A stretch of DNA of 64,000 nt, taken from positions 930,001 through 994,000 of the forward strand of contig NZ_SMTL01000002.1 in NCBI RefSeq assembly GCF_004358025.1. Reading direction: 5' to 3'. A program made the translations under genes and the position numbers. The stretch is from Rhizobium deserti (GTDB taxonomy: Bacteria > Pseudomonadota > Alphaproteobacteria > Rhizobiales > Rhizobiaceae). Of the stretch, positions 59,601 to 64,000 are shown one piece after another. The first letter of the stretch is position 1; every line of letters starts with the position of its first letter. The notes under the pieces are model-generated. The model searched no databases. It saw only the letters and a program-made list of their open reading frames with translations, and had not been told where the DNA came from.

Positions 59601-59832
59601 TATGCCGATCACCAAGTCACCGCAGGAACGCGCGCTGGTCCGCTCGATCATCGAGATTGCCCGTTCGCTCGGCGTCGAAACGGTAGCGGAAGGCGTGGAA
59701 ACCATGCAGCACGCCGACCTTTTGCGGGAACTGGGATGCGACCACCTGCAGGGCTATGCCTTTGCACGGCCGTTGACCTTTGGCGACTTCCACGCGGCCG
59801 CCCGCGGCGGCTGGCAAAGGATCGCAGCCTGA
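56671..59832 (+). CDS. CHASE-PAS-PAS-GGDEF-EAL membrane sensor (c-di-GMP turnover)
   Basis: 1053 residues from TTG 56671 (AAAAGG about 9 bases ahead). Order: membrane helix (about 20-38), CHASE-like periplasmic sensor (about 50-280), helix (about 288-306), two PAS/PAC units (about 325-450 and 480-600), GGDEF (about 625-790), EAL (about 800-1045). Both catalytic sites look intact: GGDEF exact (RIGGDEFVIV) and VEALIRW, ELVES, DDFGTGHTS, LKIDRQL, AEGVE. A bifunctional or conditional cyclase/phosphodiesterase with an extracytoplasmic input. Confidence 0.93.
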   Translation: MSVWLPFSKFTRLSKADAPALVAAVICLAIVATGFVLDRRNTEAARNELKAATESTGGFLSRRLTMRAERDFLTGEYLAHTLSGDTGFTAERLKGPVDEVLRDNPHVSLVALAPKFELGATFTRKGLSRDSVETTEDGIRMSHLATDLKTVDGRNRVSILSGSQEGHLTLVIPVWPEGERSNLASGALALVVNEKAMLEASGVSFSGNSPAKAGQISLDWLAIAIRDADKPDHLAFFGDDRVEDMSPMSWTLPIKGANWRLLIAPRSGWDIMAPNRLHFRMALLLGGLAIIIPVLITSSLVGERNRNIAALKARETNLLELSKRFNLAMEASNIGIWEVTQGGDHLFWDSRAAGLHGQPVGGTASRLNDWLDCVLPEDRAAAEAHFFNCTCTDSPCSEVYRVRLADGSLRYLRSAGANYKNEAGSRRTTGIVWDVTGDVMMTQTLRDAKENTDIKNAELELALDELSQREQELELLSNKLDLALASYGCGIWEFNPATGLETWDERMCQLYGIPYTDGRMEQRTWLDLMLPEDREAALKASTTYIHGETDEALLVRVPQADGTLRYIRSVGQVQTARDGSRKLIGIAVDVTKDAVLTAELKAAKDEADAKNAELELAKTRIEHNSLHDPLTMLANRRKLDMQLDALSRSSQSERQKFSILHLDLDRFKQINDTLGHAAGDAMLVHASRILARNVRGMDLVARIGGDEFVIVATGSSSAEEMAQLSQRIIGEFHQPIDFEGFSCRCGVSIGIAQASGMNIDARRVLVNADIALYRAKGLGRSRYEFFTQNLQAEIINHKRTADEVLAGIDNNEFTTWYQPQFCARTNEISGVEALIRWNHPHHGVLAPGRFLKIAEDLNVSAVLDQIVLETVLKDKLRWLAGGLKVPKVSVNVSSKRLHDDGLIDTLTRLNIPTGEISFELVESIFLDESEDSAASNLDRIKALGIDIEIDDFGTGHTSIVSLLKLKPKRLKIDRQLVMPITKSPQERALVRSIIEIARSLGVETVAEGVETMQHADLLRELGCDHLQGYAFARPLTFGDFHAAARGGWQRIAA

Positions 59833-59961
59833 CGACCGCAGTGTTCACCAGGGCGACTGGTGCAGGCTGCAAGAAGGACTTGTCGCCCGGCAGCCTTTTC
59901 CATATGACAACCGCGTCAGAAGTTGCCGGAGACCTCCTCCGCCAAAGCCGGTCGGTTTTCG

Positions 59962-61059
59962 ATGTCGCATAATACCTTCGGTCACCTTTTCCGCGTCACC
60001 ACCTGGGGCGAAAGCCATGGGCCGGCCCTCGGCTGCGTCGTGGATGGCTGCCCTCCGGGCATCCGCTTCACCCATGCGGAAATCCAGGCTTTGATGGACA
60101 AGCGCAAGCCGGGCCAGTCGCGCTTCGTCACTCAGCGTCGCGAAGACGACGTCGTCAAGCTTCTATCCGGGGTAATGACGGACGAGGACGGCGAGACGAT
60201 GATCTCCACCGGCACGCCAATCTCCATGCTGATCGAAAATACCGACCAGCGTTCCAAGGATTACGGCGAGATCGCCCGCAGCTATCGTCCCGGCCACGCA
60301 GATTATGCCTATGACGTCAAATACGGGATCCGCGACTATCGCGGCGGCGGCCGGTCCTCGGCTCGGGAAACGGCGGCCCGCGTCGCAGCCGGTGCGCTGG
60401 CGCGCAAGGTCGTGCCGGGCCTGAAGGTTCGCGGCGCGCTGATCCAGATCGGTAAGCACAAGATCAACCGCGCGAACTGGGATTGGGACCAGGTCGATCA
60501 GAACCCATTCTTCTGCCCGGATGCGGCCATGGTTCCCGTCTGGGAAGACTATCTCGACCAGATCCGTAAGGCGGGCTCGTCCATCGGCGCCGTGGTGGAA
60601 GTGGTCGCCGAAGGCGTTCCGGCCGGCATCGGTGCGCCCATCTACGCCAAGCTTGACCAGGATATTGCGTCTCTGCTGATGTCGATCAATGCCGTCAAGG
60701 GCGTCGAGATCGGCGACGGCTTCGCATCGGCAGAGCTTTCCGGCGAGGAAAATGCCGACGAGATGCGCATGGGCAATGACGGCAAGCCGATCTTCCTGTC
60801 CAACCATTCGGGCGGGATTCTCGGCGGGATCGCGACCGGTGAGCCTGTGGTTGCGCGTTTCGCTATCAAGCCGACCTCGTCCATCCTCAGCGAAAGGCAG
60901 TCGATCGATGCAGACGGACGCAATGTCGATGTCCGCACCAAGGGCCGTCATGACCCCTGCGTCGGCATCCGCGCTGTTCCGATCGGTGAAGCCATGATCG
61001 CCTGCGCGATTGCTGACCACTATCTTCGCGACCGAGCCCAGACCGGCGGCCGTTCTTAA
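59962..61059 (+). CDS. aroC: Chorismate synthase
   Basis: Final step of the shikimate pathway, FMN-dependent. 365 residues. Signatures are [18 protein letters not shown] (about 15-32), [20 protein letters not shown] segment ([16 protein letters not shown]), the [10 protein letters not shown] loop and [20 protein letters not shown] 59962 matches the expected [12 protein letters not shown]; a longer start is unsupported. Followed by ribB after 12 bp. Confidence 0.97.
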   Translation: MSHNTFGHLFRVTTWGESHGPALGCVVDGCPPGIRFTHAEIQALMDKRKPGQSRFVTQRREDDVVKLLSGVMTDEDGETMISTGTPISMLIENTDQRSKDYGEIARSYRPGHADYAYDVKYGIRDYRGGGRSSARETAARVAAGALARKVVPGLKVRGALIQIGKHKINRANWDWDQVDQNPFFCPDAAMVPVWEDYLDQIRKAGSSIGAVVEVVAEGVPAGIGAPIYAKLDQDIASLLMSINAVKGVEIGDGFASAELSGEENADEMRMGNDGKPIFLSNHSGGILGGIATGEPVVARFAIKPTSSILSERQSIDADGRNVDVRTKGRHDPCVGIRAVPIGEAMIACAIADHYLRDRAQTGGRS

Positions 61060-61071
61060 GGATTGCTCCCC

Positions 61072-62172
61072 ATGCCCTATGACCAGAAGCGCATTGTTGA
61101 AGCCCTGCGTGCTTTCGAAGCTGGCGAAATCGTTGTCGTCACCGATGACGACGATCGTGAAAACGAGGGCGACCTGATCGTCGCCGCCGTGCACTGCACG
61201 CCGGAAAAGATGGCCTTTATCGTGCGCCACACATCCGGCATCGTTTGCGCACCCATGCCACGCGAGGAAGCCAAGCGCCTCAATCTTAACGCCATGGTGG
61301 CGGAAAACGACAGCGCCCATACGACGGCCTTCACCGTCAGCGTCGATTTCAAGCACGGGACGACAACGGGCATTTCCGCTGACGACCGGACGCTTACCGT
61401 GAGAAACCTAGCCAATCCCAATGTCGGCGCCACCGATTTTGTGCGTCCGGGCCATATCTTTCCGCTGATCTCACGCGAAGGCGGGGTGCTGATGCGCTCG
61501 GGCCATACGGAAGCCGCTGTCGATCTGTGCAAGCTGGCAAACCTGCCGCTGATCGGGGTCATCTCCGAACTCGTCAACGACGACGGAACCGTGATGCGCG
61601 GGCAGCAAGTCGCCGAATTTGCGGTCAAGCACGAACTGAAGCAATTGTCAGTTGCCGATCTGATCGCCTATCGGCAGCGCAAGGAAACCCTCATCGAACT
61701 GCAATCCAGCTTTGACGTGCAAACGCCCCATGGAAAGGCCAAGGCGCACGCTTATTCGCTACCCTGGGATCCAATGCAGCACGTGGCGGTCATCTTCGGC
61801 GATATCCGCGACGGCGTCGATATCCCGGTCCGCCTGCATCTGGAAAACGTGGCGCAGGACGTATTCGGCGTCGATCGTGCGATTGAGCGCTACATGGCGA
61901 AGATCGCAGAAGAAGGCCGCGGGGTGATCATCTATTTGCGGGAAGGGTCCGTTGGGGTCGGCCAGACCGAAACTGGCCGTAAAGTGCGCCAGGGTCAGGA
62001 AGCCCATGCGGAAGCCAAGGTGCGGGAAAGCGAGTGGCTCGAAATCGGCCTTGGCGCCCAGATTTTGAAAGATCTCAGCGTCAGTTCCATCAAGCTTCTG
62101 ACGCGTAGCGAGCGGCATTACGTCGGCCTTGAAGGCTTCGGCATCAAGATCGCCCAAACGGTGATCTGCTAG
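61072..62172 (+). CDS. ribB: 3,4-dihydroxy-2-butanone 4-phosphate synthase with degenerate GCH II domain
   Basis: 366 residues. N-terminal RibB domain (about 1-203) with DDDDRENEGDLI, PGHIFPL, RSGHTEAAVDL and GVISELVNDDGTV all intact. The C-terminal half has the GTP cyclohydrolase II fold (LREGSVGVG, then KDLSVSSIKLLT) but the zinc cysteines are absent: the region reads LHLENVAQDVFGVDRAIER where SECLTGD...RCDCG is expected. So it makes dihydroxybutanone phosphate but should not act on GTP. AAGGA is 9 bases before ATG 61072. Confidence 0.94.
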   Translation: MPYDQKRIVEALRAFEAGEIVVVTDDDDRENEGDLIVAAVHCTPEKMAFIVRHTSGIVCAPMPREEAKRLNLNAMVAENDSAHTTAFTVSVDFKHGTTTGISADDRTLTVRNLANPNVGATDFVRPGHIFPLISREGGVLMRSGHTEAAVDLCKLANLPLIGVISELVNDDGTVMRGQQVAEFAVKHELKQLSVADLIAYRQRKETLIELQSSFDVQTPHGKAKAHAYSLPWDPMQHVAVIFGDIRDGVDIPVRLHLENVAQDVFGVDRAIERYMAKIAEEGRGVIIYLREGSVGVGQTETGRKVRQGQEAHAEAKVRESEWLEIGLGAQILKDLSVSSIKLLTRSERHYVGLEGFGIKIAQTVIC

Positions 62173-62282
62173 GAGTTTCTCCTCGGTTGCAAACCGGAGC
62201 TGACCTCATCTTCTGCCTCTGAAAGCGGAACCTTCGTTCAAACCGCCGGTTGATACGGCTCGGCACGAACGAGGAGTGGCAT

Positions 62283-62840
62283 GTGAACCGAAGCGTCCAG
62301 ATTATCCCGCCAAGCCTGGATTCAAGCCGCCCGGCCAGCAGCCTTACCGTTGAACCGCTCTTCTTCGGGTCAAGCGACTGGGTGCCCAACAATAGCAAGC
62401 TGCCAGTACTCATTTACCGGCATGCTCTCGAACACGAACCGGATGCGGCCCGCCAGTTCGAGGCCAGCTTCGGCCGCCATGGCTGGCAAGGCATCTGGCG
62501 CGACGGCGTATTCGATTATCATCATTATCATACCGGCGCCCATGAAGTGCTGGGCATTGCGGCCGGTCGCGGCCGGCTGATGCTCGGAGGCCCTTCCGGC
62601 CAGGAGATCAGCGTCAATGCTGGAGACTGCCTCGTGCTTCCCGCCGGAACCGGCCACATGCGCATCGATGCCAGCCGCGATTTTCTGGTGATCGGCGCTT
62701 ATCCGCCCGGACAGGAAGCGGACATTTGCACGACGGCCCCCAGCGAAGCGCAACGAGCAAAAATCGAGGCGCTGGCCCGCCCGCGGACCGATCCACTCGA
62801 AGGTGCGGGCGGCTCTCTGCCGCGCTTCTGGAACGGCTGA
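62283..62840 (+). CDS. Cupin domain protein
   Basis: 185 residues from GTG 62283, GAGGAG 7 bases upstream. The cupin core has a His pair in FDYHHYHTGAHEVLGIAAG (about 79-97) and the second motif VNAGDCLVLPAGTGHMRI (about 115-132), so metal ligands are present. A cytoplasmic RmlC-type metal-binding protein. Enzyme or sensor role unknown. Followed after 104 bp by a sugar-metabolism gene. Confidence 0.88.
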   Translation: MNRSVQIIPPSLDSSRPASSLTVEPLFFGSSDWVPNNSKLPVLIYRHALEHEPDAARQFEASFGRHGWQGIWRDGVFDYHHYHTGAHEVLGIAAGRGRLMLGGPSGQEISVNAGDCLVLPAGTGHMRIDASRDFLVIGAYPPGQEADICTTAPSEAQRAKIEALARPRTDPLEGAGGSLPRFWNG

Positions 62841-62944
62841 AGGCCGCACTGCGGCTACACCTATTCATTGCAATCACTTAGATTGACCGGAACCACGGGC
62901 ATGGCCCAGCAGTTAGATGCGAAACTCTACGGCAAGGTGAAACG

Positions 62945-64000
62945 ATGAACACGCGCCCCCAGTTCGACACGCGGACTTCGCTCTCTCAAGTGCCGCCACA
63001 GATCTATTATGTGCACCCCTTGATGCTGAGGGGGATAGAGGCCTGGCGGGAGGTTTTCGCCCACGCAAAGGATCTCGGCTTCGATACTGTGCTCAGCGCG
63101 CCGCTGTTTGAGCGCGGGCACAATGCGAGCGTTTTCGTAACGGCAAATTTTGATCAACTCGACCCGGAACTCGGCCTTGGGCAAAGCCTTGAGGACGGCA
63201 TCCGCACGCTGATGGAAGCGGCCCGCGAAAACGGTATCAAGCTGATGCTCGATCTTGTGATAGACAAGGTTGCTGCCGGCGCGGAACGGAACGGGCCGGC
63301 CGTCGCAGATCCGCGCGCGGCGCCGCTCGAAAGCTGCAGTCGGCGCATCGACTTCATGCACGAGACCCACCATATAGAGGCCTGGCGGGAGCGCATCAGC
63401 CGACTTACGGCGCTTGGCATTGCCGGTTTCCGCTGCCTCGGCATCGGTCGCCTCGCCGCTGAAGCCTGGTACGATCTCATCGCCGCGACCCGCAGCTCTG
63501 CGTCCGACACGGTATTTCTCGCCTGGACACCCGGCACAACATTCGAGGACCGCAGGGCGATTGAAGGCGCAGGCTTTGACGGAAGCTTTTCCTCGCTTGC
63601 CTGGTGGAACCTTGAAGAACGCTGGATCATGGATGAATACCAGGTTCAGCGGGAGATCGGCTATCAGGTTACCTTCCCCGAAGCGCCATTTGCCAAGCGC
63701 TTGGCGCATGGCACGGAAAGCTGTGAGGTGCTGCAGCGCAAGGCGGTGCGGGCCTTGAAACTCGCGTCCACCTTTGCCAGCGGCCTGATGGTGCCAATGG
63801 GCTTCGAATTTGGAGCAACCACCCCGCTCGATCCGCTGCATGGCGACGGGCTGGGGCTGCGTGGCCTGCGCGAGCAGGGTTCCTTCGACCTGTCTGCCGA
63901 TATCCGGCAGATCAATGCAGCCACCAACAAAACCACGGCGGGTTTCGCCCGCCAGCCGCTAAGGGTCATATCAACCAGTCAGACCCCTGCTGTGGCCCTG
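62945..64000 (+). CDS. GH13-like (maltosyltransferase/GlgE-type N-terminal) protein, 3' truncated
   Basis: Open from ATG 62945 (AAGGTG 7 bases ahead) to the window end, 352 residues visible. Alpha-amylase-like TIM-barrel features appear: IYYVHPLML, then LGFDTVLSAPLFERG, IKLMLDLVIDKV (region I position) and GIAGFRCLGIGRL (region II position). The nucleophile Asp of GFRxD is Leu, and the NH of region I is DK, so this part looks non-catalytic. Long rhizobial and methylobacterial maltosyltransferases start with such a domain. The real catalytic module would be downstream. Confidence 0.75.
   Translation, partial: MNTRPQFDTRTSLSQVPPQIYYVHPLMLRGIEAWREVFAHAKDLGFDTVLSAPLFERGHNASVFVTANFDQLDPELGLGQSLEDGIRTLMEAARENGIKLMLDLVIDKVAAGAERNGPAVADPRAAPLESCSRRIDFMHETHHIEAWRERISRLTALGIAGFRCLGIGRLAAEAWYDLIAATRSSASDTVFLAWTPGTTFEDRRAIEGAGFDGSFSSLAWWNLEERWIMDEYQVQREIGYQVTFPEAPFAKRLAHGTESCEVLQRKAVRALKLASTFASGLMVPMGFEFGATTPLDPLHGDGLGLRGLREQGSFDLSADIRQINAATNKTTAGFARQPLRVISTSQTPAVAL

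Overview
This 64 kb window looks like the main chromosome of an alphaproteobacterium of the order Rhizobiales, most likely family Rhizobiaceae (Rhizobium/Agrobacterium/Ensifer relatives). The genus cannot be fixed from the sequence alone. The case rests on high GC, a cell-cycle methyltransferase of the CcrM type, the coxB-coxA-ctaB-small membrane protein-ctaG-coxC order with ispH-thrB-rnhA nearby, and rhizobial families such as invasion-associated locus B, DUF1344, RT0821/Lpp0805 lipoprotein and a RibB with a decayed GTP cyclohydrolase II half. Gene density is high. No insertion sequence, prophage, CRISPR array or rRNA operon is visible.

Layout. 1-7.2 kb: tail of a peptide/opine-type ABC importer (binding protein and two permeases, no ATPase in view) followed by three glycosyltransferase genes on the same strand. 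7.2-10.4 kb: tRNA-Pro(CGG), a small lipoprotein, an MBL-fold hydrolase, a DUF1499 membrane protein and an acetyltransferase. 10.4-20.1 kb: ppdK, smc, a DsbA-like oxidoreductase and a DUF721 gene on the minus strand, then mutY and a HAD phosphatase on the plus strand. 20.1-25.7 kb is the most accessory-looking part: an S24-type repressor with both catalytic residues replaced, ccrM, an MntA/HepT-type nucleotidyltransferase-HEPN pair, a divergent ArsR regulator with two dimeric alpha/beta-barrel genes, and another HAD phosphatase. 25.8-32.8 kb: a lipoprotein, thrC, an M16 processing peptidase, an acetyltransferase and a membrane EAL protein. 32.8-37.0 kb: a zinc metallopeptidase, CsbD, YqgE/AlgH, a DsbD-N-like periplasmic protein, a 1-Cys peroxiredoxin and a Dabb protein. 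37.0-46.2 kb (all minus): rnhA, thrB, ispH, DUF1304, SURF1, coxC, ctaG, a 46-residue membrane protein, ctaB, coxA and coxB. 46.6-52.6 kb: ialB-like, YcxB-like, tldD, a DUF4160/DUF2442 pair behind an 18-bp perfect palindrome, TauE/SafE, polysaccharide deacetylase and pdxH. 52.6-64 kb: a surface lipoprotein, a J-domain protein, fabI, a histidine phosphatase, DUF1344, a GGDEF-EAL sensor, aroC, ribB, a cupin, and the start of a long GH13-like/maltosyltransferase-type protein cut by the window edge.

How it fits together. Most of the window is housekeeping: aerobic terminal oxidase biogenesis, threonine, chorismate, riboflavin, isoprenoid and PLP synthesis, chromosome segregation and repair. Two cyclic-di-GMP proteins, CcrM, the SMC protein and the S24 regulator are the main regulatory or cell-cycle elements. 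The best candidates for less-described biology are the DUF4160/DUF2442 module with its palindrome, the S24 repressor in which the Ser/Lys dyad is Arg/Arg at the correct 37-residue spacing, the cluster of CcrM sites (GANTC) ahead of the J-domain/fabI genes, and the three-glycosyltransferase block attached to an ABC importer.
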